The position numbers and the translations under genes were made by a program. The notes beneath the pieces were generated by a model. That model saw only the letters and a list, made by a program, of their open reading frames with translations. It ran no database searches and had not been told where the DNA came from. From the NCBI GenBank assembly GCA_951213105.1, contig OX578150.1, positions 26,739,607-26,803,606 of the forward strand: a DNA stretch of 64,000 nucleotides, in the 5' to 3' direction. Numbering within the stretch: position 1 is the stretch's first letter; each line of letters begins with the position of its first letter. This stretch comes from Amaurobius ferox (Eukaryota > Arthropoda > Arachnida > Araneae > Amaurobiidae). Below are positions 1 through 9,685 of this stretch, in pieces.

Positions 1-93
1 GATGCTTGAAACGTGCTCTCCCGTCGAAAACTCGAATTCGAATTTTCACCACCGTCACAATACTTTCCTTAAACATTATGTATATAAAAGTAA
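1..93 (+). repeat. HINE family B, 3' end fragment cut by the window edge
   Basis: The sequence matches the last part of the complete family B copies at 16873-17785 and 35149-36097: GATGCTTGAAACGTGCTCTC, then a CGAATTCGAATTTTC block, then a degraded terminal hairpin around TACTTTCCTTAAACATTATG. The 5' part lies outside the window. Confidence 0.75.
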
Positions 94-480
94 TAAATTA
101 TGGCTTGGGTCGTTAAAAACGCATTTGCTAAAACATGTTTCTAATACGTAAATACCCATTTTAATTAAGAATTTGAAATGTTGATGTACGCAGCATATGA
201 CAACCCTTACATAAAGCAAGTACTTTTCTTCTTTTAACACTAAAAGTACCGATACTCAATATATACCTATTAGTACCGTAACCGGTCAAATGACAGGTTT
301 TTAAATAAAAACTTTATTTTTCTGATTGAATGCAGGTAATATTGATTTTAGTAAGGAAATATTAAACAAAGTAACTTTAAGTTAATAGACTCCATGCGGT
401 TCTTAAAACTCGATTTATTTCTTCTATTATGTATGTTCTTATATGTTTCATAATACGGTGGTTAATTATCAACGAAAAGG
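94..480. other. AT-rich intergenic DNA with a worn HINE-like start
   Basis: No gene is seen. Around 178-260 the order of motifs (TTGATGTACGCAGCATATGA, a CTTACATAAAGCAAG block, then a TTTTAACACTAAAAGT block) resembles a badly decayed 5' end of HINE family B. The rest is unassigned. Confidence 0.35.
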
Positions 481-599
481 GCCAACGGCTCTACCGTGCT
501 GAAAACACCGGTTCTCGTTAGATTACCGAAGTTAAGCAGCATCGGGCGTGGTTAGTACTTGGGTGGGTGACCATTTGGGAACACCGCGTACTGTTGGCT
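481..599 (+). rRNA. 5S rRNA-like sequence (gene copy or 5S-derived SINE head)
   Basis: The 119-nt stretch has the normal length of eukaryotic 5S rRNA and follows its consensus along its length. The ends GCCAAC and GTTGGC pair as helix I. The conserved CACCGGTTCTCGT and ACCGAAGTTAAGCAGC blocks are present, as are the internal-promoter C-box region GGTTAGTACTTGG and GGGTGGGTGACC. Several positions differ from the usual arthropod sequence as I recall it, and no T-run terminator follows. A tRNA-like sequence begins within about 10 nt of its end, so it may be the head of a 5S/tRNA composite SINE or a pseudogene rather than a working 5S gene. Confidence 0.8.
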
Positions 600-604
600 C
601 ATTT

Positions 605-690
605 CAGCGACGTGGTGGCCGTACGGTCAAGGCGAGCGTTTCCAGCGATTGATCGGCCGCCACGTTGTGGGTTCGAGTCCCACGTAAAAC
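605..690 (+). repeat. tRNA-Ser/Leu-like sequence adjoining the 5S sequence
   Basis: The D-arm-like segment GTGGCCGTACGGTCAAGGCG resembles class II tRNAs (Ser/Leu type). An A-box-like TGGCCGTACGG lies at 616-626, and a perfect B box GGTTCGAGTCC at 670-680 is flanked by GTGG/CCAC that form a T arm. The anticodon arm does not fold convincingly and there is no clear acceptor stem. It is best read as a tRNA-derived SINE head or pol III pseudogene. The 140 bp downstream (to about 835) may be the SINE body but no second copy is visible here. Confidence 0.6.
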
Positions 691-839
691 ATGGATGTTT
701 GTGTTGTTGGGCGCAATGTGTTCCCACCCCCACTGGTGCGTTGGGGCAACGTTATTTGACGGCTAAGAGGTTCACTGTTCTGGCCGATGTATAGGCGAAG
801 ATGAAAAAGTCAATGGCTGGCTATTGGGGGAAAAAAAAA

Positions 840-1213
840 TTATCAACGAAAATGTAATCTTCACTTTACCCTTTATAATATCACGTTTTGCATATCCTGC
901 TTTCTCAGACGTAGCACCAATTTGCATGTCTTCCCAAACAACGACATCAATCGAAATATACTGCTCATATTTTCATTCTCATCTTCAGATCTTGAGAGCA
1001 ATCTCATTCTTTTTCGTCCTCTACCTGTTATAGTCGCAATATTCTCCTCTTCATCGTCGGTATCTGTAGGCTCACAATGCCTAATAGATCGTTATCATTT
1101 TCAAATAATATATCTTCACTTTCAGAAAGTTCACCTTCATCCATTTCCGAAAATTATTCGCTTATGTTATTTATTTCTTCTAAGAACTTTCTGTGTCTTG
1201 AATGGTTCGACAT
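840..1213 (-). pseudogene. Decayed acidic N-terminal ORF, possibly piggyBac-like transposase
   Basis: Read on the minus strand from an ATG at 1213, a conceptual protein opens with MSNHSRHRKFLEEINNISE. After one stop it continues with the acidic stretch EMDEGELSESEDILFEND, then a GRKRMRLLSRSEDENE-like basic/acidic block in shifted frames. Near the end a frame reads VVWEDMQIGATSEKAGYAKR. At least two stops or frameshifts interrupt it. A short acidic leader followed by W and GYA motifs recalls the N-terminal region of piggyBac-type transposases, but no catalytic Asp block is present, so the family is a guess. It could equally be a decayed host-gene exon. Confidence 0.35.
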
Positions 1214-1611
1214 TTTTTCAGGTTAAAGATTAGGAATGGGGAAACGGTGTAAAAACAAAATATAAACTAACTAGTAATATTTTTTAGTTTTTGTCACTTT
1301 TCCTTACAACACTTGAAATTTTACGTACTTTATTAAAATTTTAATACACAATTATTTTAAACTGAACTTCTTCCGCAACAGTCCTTACAGAAATGTGCAG
1401 AAAACCGATGAAAATATGTGGAATGTGCATGTACATCACATTTTCCGACCCGATAACCTTATAAGGCAATACATTTTTCTTCCGGTCAAATGAGCAGTCG
1501 TGGTAGATAACAATAGACTATGTGTCTTTATCATATAAACACAAGATGAAAATATTGAAAAATTGATTGTATACATTTAATAGAAAAAGCCATGAAGTCA
1601 AGTGAGAAAAA
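1214..1611. other. AT-rich sequence, nothing assigned
   Basis: No reading frame, RNA gene or repeat shared with the rest of the window was recognised between the decayed ORF and the first complete HINE copy. Confidence 0.4.
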
Positions 1612-2365
1612 TCTGATGTAGGCAGCACATGACCTTCCCTGCAGACTTATATTCACGTTCTCTTTATTTTAATTAAATTTAATTGACTTTTAATACAATT
1701 TTCGTTGTCATTTGGTAACTGGACTTATTTTTAAAGGTGGCGTAGAGAAAATACGAAAAAACTGAAATATCTCGAGAATGGTTGATCCTACTGTAATGGG
1801 GTTCATCTTATTATTTTCATCGTTAAAAATTACGTATAAAACAAACATTTAATGGATATATTTGAGCATAGTAGTTTTTTTTATTTTGAACTTTGACGAT
1901 TTTTGAGGGCCAATTCGCAAAAAAAGACAGGTTATTTTTTCTAATCGTACCAAAATCTAATTAGCACCAGGATAACTCACAAGCGACTTATCTACCGAAT
2001 TTTGGGAAATTTGGTCCATTAGGATTTCAGCTAGAGTGGATGCAGGCAATTTTTGTGTGCCATTTCGCGAAAATGGGGGGTTGTTTTATCTCGAATCGTT
2101 CTAAAACCTAATCAGCACCAGGGTCACACCCAAGTGACTAACCAAATTTTATGAAATTCGGTCCATTTAGTTTTTGAGTTAGAGTGGATTCATACATTGC
2201 ACAGACAGACAGACACACAGACACACACACAGACGTCACGTTAAAAATAGTTTTTTCGTATTCTAGAGGTCTCGAAAAGTGCAGATTCGTCGAAAATTCG
2301 AGTTGAGATTTTCGGTATGATTCCAATACTTTCCCTATACACTACCATGTATTGCAGGGAAAGTA
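1612..2365 (+). mobile_element. HINE family A (non-autonomous Helentron-like), two central repeats
   Basis: The copy runs from TCTGATGTAGGCAGCACATG to a terminal hairpin ending GCAGGGAAAGTA. ACTTTCCCTGCA, about 20 nt in from the 5' end (CCTTCCCTGCA in this copy), is the inverse of TGCAGGGAAAGT at the 3' end. Such asymmetric terminal inverted repeats, a 3' stem-loop and a tetranucleotide microsatellite are known hallmarks of Helentron/DINE-1/HINE elements. Two copies of a roughly 165-bp central unit (each with AATCAGCACCAGG or a variant) precede the CAGA/CACA microsatellite. It encodes nothing. It lies directly upstream of a second copy in the same orientation, separated only by an A-run. Confidence 0.75.
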
Positions 2366-2369
2366 AAAA

Positions 2370-2957
2370 TCTGATGTGGGCAGCACATGACTTTCCCTGC
2401 AGACTTATATACACATTCTCTTTATTTTAAATTAATTTAATTCACTATTAATTCAATTTTCGTTCTCATTTGGTAACTGGACTCATTTTCAAAGGTGGCG
2501 TAGCGAAAAAACGAAAATATCTCGAGAACGGCTAGTCCTAGTGTAATGAGGTTGATCTTATTCTTTTCTTCGTTAAAAATTACGTATAAAACAAGCATTT
2601 AATGGATATATTTCAACATACGTAGTTTTTTAGCTTACATTTTGAGGATTTTTGAAGGGCCATATCGCAAAAAAAGGCGGGTTCTTTTATCCCGAATCGT
2701 ACCCAAAACTAATCAGCACCAGATTCGCCCAGAAGTGACTTACCTACCAAATTTTATGAAATTTGATCAATTAGTTTTTTACTTAGAGTGGATACAAAAT
2801 CTGCACAGACAGACACACACACAGATGTCACGCTAAAAATGGTTTTTTCGTATTCTAGAGGTCTTAAAACGTGTAGCTCCGTCGAAAACTCGAGTTGAGA
2901 TTTTCGGTATGATTCCAATACTTTCTCTATACATTACCATGTGTTGCAGGGAAAGTA
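2370..2957 (+). mobile_element. HINE family A, single central repeat, tandem to the preceding copy
   Basis: Starts TCTGATGTGGGCAGCACATG immediately after the AAAA tract that ends the previous copy and finishes with the hairpin ending TGCAGGGAAAGTA. It is about 170 bp shorter because only one central repeat is present. Confidence 0.75.
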
Positions 2958-3178
2958 AAAAAGCGACAACATTATATGCGAATTTTCTAATCAAGAGTTT
3001 ACAACCGGCCATTTTACCGGTCATGGTACGTTCAGTGTTAATGAGAAATAATGATCAGCAAGATCCACGGCGCAATGTTTCTAACGTTGAAAAGTACACT
3101 CACTTTGGTTCTGACCACAATCTGACTGACCACCTCCTGCTATTTTTACCGCTGATAAGCTTCCTGGTGTTATTTTTA

Positions 3179-3933
3179 CTTTCCCTGCAATACATGGTAA
3201 TGTATAGGGAAAGTATTGGAATCATGTCGAAAATCGCAACTCGAGTTTTCGACGGATCTACACGTTTCGAGACCTCTAGAATACGAAAAAACTATTTTTA
3301 GCGTGACGTCTGTGTGTGTGTGTCTGTGTGTCTGTCTGTCTGTGCAGATTTTGTATCCACTCTAACTAAAAAACTAATTGACCGAATTTCATAAAATTTG
3401 GTAGGTAAGTCACTTGTGCACGAATCCGGTGCTGATTAGTTTTGGGTATGACTCGGGTTAAAAGAACTCGCCTCTTTTTGCGAAATGGCCCGCAAAAGCT
3501 TGTATCCACTCTAACTGAAAAACTAATGGACCGAATTTCACAAAATTTGGTAGATAAGTCGCCTGTAGGTCAGCCTGGTGCTGATTAGATTTTGGTATAA
3601 TTCGAAAAAAAATAACCTGCCTTTTTTTGTAAAATGGCCCGCAAAAATCATCAAAATCTAAACTTAAGAACTACGTATGCTCAAATATAGCCATTAAATG
3701 CTTGTTTAATACGTAATTTTTAGCGAAGAAAAGAATAAGACCAACCCCATTACACTAGGACTAGCCGTTCTCGAGATATTTTAGTTTTTCGTATTTTTCC
3801 TACACCATTTTTGAAAATAAGTCCAGTTTTCAAATGAGAACGAAAATTGAATTAAAAATTAATTAAATTTAATTTAAATAAATAGAACGTGAATATAAGT
3901 CTGCAGGAAAAGTCATGTGCTGCCCACATCAGA
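3179..3933 (-). mobile_element. HINE family A, inverted relative to the two preceding copies
   Basis: Reads ACTTTCCCTGCAATACATGG at the left and CTGCCCACATCAGA at the right, i.e. the full family A unit on the minus strand with two central repeats and a GTGT/GTCT microsatellite at about 3310-3345. The 220 bp between 2957 and 3179 match nothing else in the window. Confidence 0.75.
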
Positions 3934-3938
3934 TTTTT

Positions 3939-4246
3939 ATACTCCAGGTCAGCTTCCTGTGCCGTCGTTCACCTCCCAATTTGAAATCGGACCTTAATCT
4001 CCCAGAGTCCACTGAATCAGTGCCAGACATACTAAGGTCACTTTCAGATCTCCCACATCTTTGTACTAACCTACAGGGTTGATTTGTTTGGGAGCCTTTG
4101 CAAAGAATCTTGCTGCCCCAACCGGGTATCGAAGGGCGGATCTTCGAACTGACCAGCCGATTCTCTACCGTTGAGCTACTAGGACAGAATTGCAAGCTCT
4201 TATCTTTGAAGTGGACTCTGAACATTCTAACTGCAAGTTTAAACAT
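3939..4246 (-). repeat. SINE family 1 (tRNA-derived), near full-length
   Basis: On the minus strand: a leader CAGAGTCCACTTC, an A-box-like AGTAGCTCAACGGTAGAG, a degraded B box (CCTTCGATACCCGG), then a body with AAATCAACCCTGTAGGTTAG and a tail GACGGCACAGGAAGCTGACC. The head matches 31240-31420 and 34310-34445. The tail matches the split SINE at 32933-33030 plus 45002-45030, which makes this copy a useful reference for an unoccupied site. Confidence 0.7.
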
Positions 4247-4403
4247 TTTATAATAAAAAGAAAATATTTATTTTATATTAAAATGTAAGGAATTAAAAGT
4301 TCTTCATAAGTTAACAACAGTTCGGAGAAATGATATTTAGATAATAAAGAACTGTAAATTCTTCTTTTGCAGTACCCCCACCCCCCCACCCCAAATCTAA
4401 AAA

Positions 4404-5175
4404 TCTGATGTGGGCAGCACATGACTTTCCCTGCAGACTTATATTAACGTTCTCTTTATTTTAATTAAATTTATTTCACTTTTAATTCAATTTTCGTTCT
4501 CATTCGGTAACCGGGCTTATTTTCAAAGGTGGCGTTGAGAAAATACGGAAAACTAAAATATCTCGAGAACGGCTAGTCCTAGTGTAATGGGGTTGGTCAT
4601 ATTATTTTCGTCGTTAAAAATTAGGTATTAAACGAGCATTTAATGGATATATTTGAGTATACCTAGTTCTTCAGGTTAGATTTTGACGATTTGTGTGGGC
4701 CATTTTGCAAAAGAAGGCAGGTTATTTTTTTTCCGAATCGTACCAAAATCTAATCAGCACCAGGGTAACCCACAAGTGACTCATCTACCGAATTTTGCGA
4801 AATTCGGTCCAGTAGTTTTTTAGTTAGAGTGGATACAAGCTTTTGCGGGCCATTTCGCAAAAAAAGGCAGGTTCTTTTCTTTCAAATCGTACCCAAAACT
4901 AATCAGCACCAGACTCGCTTACAAGTGACTTACCTACCAAATTTTGTGAAATTCGGTCTATTAGTTTTTTAGTTAGACTGGATACAAAATCTGCACAGAC
5001 AGACAGACACACAGACAGACAGACACACAGACACACACACAGACGTCACGCTAAAAATAGTTTTTTCGTATTCTAGAGGTCTCGAAACGTGTAGATCCGT
5101 CGAAAACTCGAGTTGCGATTTTCGACATGATTCCAATACTTTCCCTATACATTACCATGTATTGCAGGGAAAGTA
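4404..5175 (+). mobile_element. HINE family A, two central repeats
   Basis: Complete plus-strand unit from TCTGATGTGGGCAGCACATG to the hairpin ending GCAGGGAAAGTA, with a long CAGACA/CACAGA microsatellite at 4994-5045. The internal T-tract site that is interrupted in other copies is uninterrupted here (AATTCAATTTTCGTTCTC). Confidence 0.78.
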
Positions 5176-5921
5176 AAAATTAAATCTGCTGTAGCCATGG
5201 CTTCTTTTATACTTCTATGCAATATATTTTCAAATGCTGCAAGTCTCGTGTGCTTTTAAATGAGTTACACCTGTAGAAATCGCCAAATTTCGCTAAATGA
5301 TTATTAATTGAAGCCATACATTATAATCTATTTGTTCTGTAAAGGTTCAGCAGATAACTTTTACATAGTCAAATATTATAGAAAGTGTTCTATTGTTGGT
5401 AATGTTTTGTAGAAAATTTAAAAGAACTTTCTGTATCATTAATAGCTTTTGTAGTATATTTAATACATAGAATATTGAAATTTTGTACATAAGAGAATTA
5501 AAATATTTATTACCCATACATGACAATTTCAATCGTTTTCAAGGAATATTAATATCACTCACCTGAAAAAGATAAAGAATGTGTTAGACCACACAATAAA
5601 CGATAACACAGTCTTATTGAATACAAAAGAGTAAATGCCGAATAACTAAAATAAATTTATAGACCTATATATTAGTAAAAAAAATTATGTAGGCCAAACA
5701 TGACTTTCACTACATAATGCAATGATTTTACTTCTTTTACAGAAAAATAAGGAAAGTAAGAAAATGAAGAAAATTTATGCAAAAAATCAACAACACAATG
5801 TTTATAGTGTTAAATTGTAACAGTAACGCTGAGTCCGTTTCTGGATGACAAAGTGTAAAATCTATTCCTATGTACTCAATTTATATATCGAGCAACTTAA
5901 CATTAAGAAATATTGTAAATG
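5176..5921. other. AT-rich sequence with a faint HINE-like piece
   Basis: No gene seen. At about 5690-5760 AACATGACTTTCACTACAT followed by ATGCAATGATTTTACTTC resembles a truncated HINE-B 5' region, and AATAAGGAAAGTAAG follows at once, suggesting an internally deleted relic. Confidence 0.35.
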
Positions 5922-7408
5922 TCTATATATATATATATATAAAGAAGAAAAGTATGTATGTATGTTTGTATGTATGTATGTATGTATGATCCAACATCAT
6001 GGGAGAATGGCTGAACCGAATTTGATGAAATTTGGTGGGTAATCTTGAAATTGCCCCACTTCAAATTTAGTCTACGTTTCGAGTTTCTACAATCAGGCGT
6101 TCTTGAGATATTAGTGAAAAACGAAACTTCCGTTTGTCTCATCATCACGGGAGAACAGCTACACCGAATTTAATGAAATATTGTAGATAGCTTTAAAATA
6201 TCCCTCCATAAATTTATTTCAAGTTTCGAGTTTCTAAAACCAGGGGTTGTCGAGATATTAATGGAAAACGAAACTTTTTCCTAAGAGTTCTACTCTCTAA
6301 CTCCATGATTCCCAACGAAAAAGATTGTACATCGTTGGCTTAAAACGTGAAAGTCAAATCTCTGAGTTTTGTGGGAGTTTATTGAATGTATGTCACTTTT
6401 GAAAATCGCAGGTTTGAAATATGAGTTTAAATGGAAACTCTATCACCATGGTTTATTTTTCACAAGCTTACTCAACAACGAAAAGTATTAAGAAATCAAA
6501 ATGGCTATTTAATTATCAGCATTTTGTGAGGATTAATGGTTATTTAATCATCAGCATTTTATATCATGACAAGTCATTTTACTCTGCAGTGGACACCGAT
6601 GATGCTGTTAATTACCCGCTAGAATTTCTGAACTAACTTGAGCCACCTGGAATGCCTTCTCATATCTTGAAGTTAAAGAAAGGATCACCAATAATGCTTC
6701 TGCTGAATCTAGACCCACCAAAACTATGCAATGGAACACGGCTCTGTGTCAAAAATATTTTACCAAATGTCATAGAAGAGGAGAGGACGTATCCATACCT
6801 CGCATACCGTTGATACCAACCGACCTTACCATTTAGCTTCAATCGAGTTTAGACTTGCATTTGCCATGACCATCAACAAATCTCAAAGACAAACCCTTAA
6901 GTTTGCAGGCATGGATTTAAAAAGCTCTTGCTTCTCTCGTGGCCAATTGTATGTGGTATGCTCAAGAGTAGGAACTTCACAAAATTTGTATGTTTTAGCT
7001 CCGGGAAGAAAATAAAAAAATGTGGTTTACAAGCAAGAATTGCAGTAAAACCTAACAAATTAGGATAATGTCATTTAATTTGTTAACATTTGCATTGTTG
7101 CCTAGCGTTTAAGAATCATTTTAGTTTTCCTTTCAAACTGTACATATTTCAAACTGTACATATTGATTGTACATCAATTGTGGACACCTAATAATCATAT
7201 TCCGAGACGCTGTCCGGAGGGCCTAGCTGCAAAGGGCGTGCCGGAAGCAGCTATGACTAATGCAATAATTTTTTTCTTACATAATGCAATGAATTTACTT
7301 CTTTCTCAGTGAAAAAACAATAATATTCACGGCCCTGTATGTTCCGGTGTAATTTTTATCAGAGTTTTGCGTCTTAAATCCCGAGCAACGCCGGGAAATC
7401 GCTGCTAG
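5922..7408 (+). mobile_element. Helitron with canonical TC...CTAG ends, internally deleted
   Basis: The 3' end is textbook Helitron: a GC-rich hairpin CCCGAGCAACGCCGGG at about 7380-7395, a short spacer, then CTAG (7405-7408) followed by host T. The proposed 5' end is TCTATATATATATATA at 5922, followed by TATG repeats and ACCGAATTTGATGAAATTTG, a layout seen in arthropod Helitrons. Inside lies a broken C-terminal helicase domain (6562-7015). The Rep HUH endonuclease region is missing, so this is a deletion derivative of an autonomous element. The 5' boundary is less certain than the 3' one because the preceding base is G rather than A. Confidence 0.75.
6562..7015 (+). pseudogene. Helitron PIF1-like helicase, C-terminal fragment
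   Basis: Conceptual translation gives DTDDAVNYPLEFLN, a stop (TAA, 6634-6636), then in the same frame [20 protein letters not shown] and [17 protein letters not shown]. After a frameshift near 6775 comes [16 protein letters not shown] with another stop, and after a second shift FRLAFAMTINKSQRQT and RGQLYVVCSRVGT. These blocks in this order are the C-terminal half of the Helitron-encoded PIF1-family DNA helicase: the TINKSQ block is helicase motif V and QLYVVCSRV is motif VI with its arginine. In the intact family SQxQT is normally SQGQT; here the Gly is Arg. The frame ends at TAA 7013-7015. At least two frameshifts and two stops make it non-functional. The Walker A region and the Rep domain are absent. 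Confidence 0.85.
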
Positions 7409-7429
7409 TCCACTATAAGCATAAGTTCA

Positions 7430-8071
7430 TATATTAAAATATTTAAAAATTAATTCATCAAATGACGCACAAATAATAAAATGTAGATTAATTTCTGCCA
7501 ATTTGTCGACATTTTCGTCAATTTGGCGTCATTTTCAAAAAGTCGCCAAGTTGACGATATTTCGACAAAATAGTCTTCCAAGTTGCCAAATTTATCACCA
7601 GGTATTACATACATGCGGAAAAAAGGGCTAAATCCACGAGAATGATATTAATAGTTTTAGCAATTATTTAGATACTATTTGAAAAAGTGCAATATTTCTC
7701 GAATGGACCATGCTAGCATTTTAAAGCTTGTGTCAGTCATATTTTCTAATGACAATTTTCGCATAAAATGGTTATATATTTAACATTATTGTGTGTCTTA
7801 ATATTTTTCTGATTTTTTCAAATATTCCTTCCAAAAATGAAGTTTTTCGCAAGTTCAATAGCATTGAAAATCAATGGGGCCCCAGTATTCACAGTTTGTA
7901 ATAATCGTACCAAATTTCGCTCGAAAAGCTTTATTCGTTTGTGACATATCGCATCCACATACATCCAACCATACATACAACCATACACGCACACATACAG
8001 GTGCACACACACATAGAGAGAGAGGGGGGGAGAGAGGGAGGAGAGAGAGCGGGAGAGGGAGGGGGACAGGG

Positions 8072-8103
<32 letters not shown>

Positions 8104-8182
8104 TTCCGTCCAAAACTCAAATTCGAGTTTTAGACCCCGTCACACTTTCCCTATACATTATACTATGTATGCAAGGAAAGAA
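7430..8182 (+). mobile_element. HINE family B, 5'-decayed copy
   Basis: The family B order is recognisable: TGTCGACATTTTCGTCAATT, GTCGCCAAGTTGACGA, AATATTTCTCGAATGGACCA, CAGTATTCACAGTTTGT, a long CA/GAGA microsatellite (7980-8103), then AACTCAAATTCGAGTTTTAG and a terminal hairpin TTTCCCTATACATTATAC. The left boundary is unclear because it abuts the Helitron 3' end. Confidence 0.6.
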
Positions 8183-8282
8183 ATAAGGGAGACTTTTTAC
8201 ACTTTCAAAATAACCAAACAAACTCTGTTTAGAAGCGTCTAGATTAAGTAATGTTATTAAAAGTTGTGCATTTAAATAAATA

Positions 8283-8894
8283 TCTAACGTGGGCAGAACA
8301 TGACTTTCACAACAGAGTGAAATTCCGTTTCTCTTTATTTCTTTCACAATTCATTAAATTGAGTTTAATTTCACAAGATAACACAGATAATTATTTAAAA
8401 TTACACTAAATTTGCAGTTTTAATTTTTAATTGACAACTGGACGCATTTTCAAAGGAGACTTATTACTTACTTCATCAAAAATTACGGGTAAAACAAGCA
8501 TTTAATTGATACATTTGGAGCATATGTTGTCTTTTATTTCAGATTTTTATGATTTTTGAGGGGGACCTGTCGGCAAAAAAGGCAGTTTCTATATTTTTTC
8601 CGAATTGTACCAAAATCTAATTAGCACATTAACCTTCAAGTGACATATCTTCCAAATTTTGTGGAATTAGGCCAATTAGTTTTTGTTGGGTTACAGCGGA
8701 TACATATTTACATAGCACAAACAGACAGGCACATACACACACACACACACATACACACATAGCGTCACGCTAAAAATTGTTTTTACGGGTTTTAGAAAAC
8801 TCGAAACGTATAGATCCATCGAAAACTCTATTTGCGATTTTCTACACGATTCCAATACTTTCCCTATACATTACAATGCATTGTAGGGAAAGTA
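8283..8894 (+). mobile_element. HINE family A, diverged, one central repeat
   Basis: Begins TCTAACGTGGGCAGAACATG and ends with the hairpin TTTCCCTATACATTACAATG...GTAGGGAAAGTA. Only one central repeat is present (AATCTAATTAGCACATTAAC), followed by an ACAC microsatellite at 8727-8760. It is more diverged than the copies at 51-55 kb. Confidence 0.7.
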
Positions 8895-9685
8895 AAAATA
8901 TGACAAAATGATTTAGGATTTAAACAAACATGATTTTCAAATCCGTTTCGTACAACCATTTCAAACATAATTTAATTCATGCAGCAAATAAATATGATTC
9001 AATTTGTTTAACAGGCAATATCCATAATGAAAAATGACCAATTATTCGTTATCGCTTTATTCTTTCAAAATTATTTGAATGGTTTTGCGAACAATAAATA
9101 ATTTTTATGATCCCATCCTTCATAAAAGCCGTCGAAGAGATAAGATAGCTTTATATTTTATCAGTAATATAAACAGACGATAATTTTTTTTTTTAAATAT
9201 GAAAATGTACTTTGGTGCAGAGGGAAAAATCAACTCTCTGGAGGGAAAAAATATTATTACTCATCCCCAAAATTCCCATGCTCGATTCCAAGGCGGTACC
9301 TTTGAGGTTTGGCGGGATTTATGATTGAAATAAATTAGATGGGTAAATAGCTTTAAAATTAAAAAGAGAAAATGGAAAATTAGAATAAATGACTACCATT
9401 AAAATGAACCCTAAAGCTAAGAATAGAATAAAGCAATGGATGTTCTTTTTATAAAGCCATTATTTTTACTGAATGCTGATATTTGAAAGAAGTTCAAATA
9501 TTTAATTTGATTTTATTACATTAATGAAAAGACCTGTCAAACAAGAATTGGACGCCAATATCGAATTTATTTTTAAAGTAAATATGGAATTTATTAATAA
9601 GCGACAATTTTAAGAACTAGGGAATTTGAAAAAAAATTAAGTAATATGGTAAAATAATGATACTTATTGTTTCATTTATAAAACA
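8895..9685. other. AT-rich sequence, nothing assigned
   Basis: No open frame with protein-like composition, RNA gene or repeat shared with other parts of the window was seen. Confidence 0.4.

Noticed and set aside
7874..8242. Overlapping frames at the GAGA/CA microsatellite
   Set aside because: Low-complexity Arg/Glu and Ser/Leu peptides reflect the purine-rich microsatellite of a HINE-B copy.
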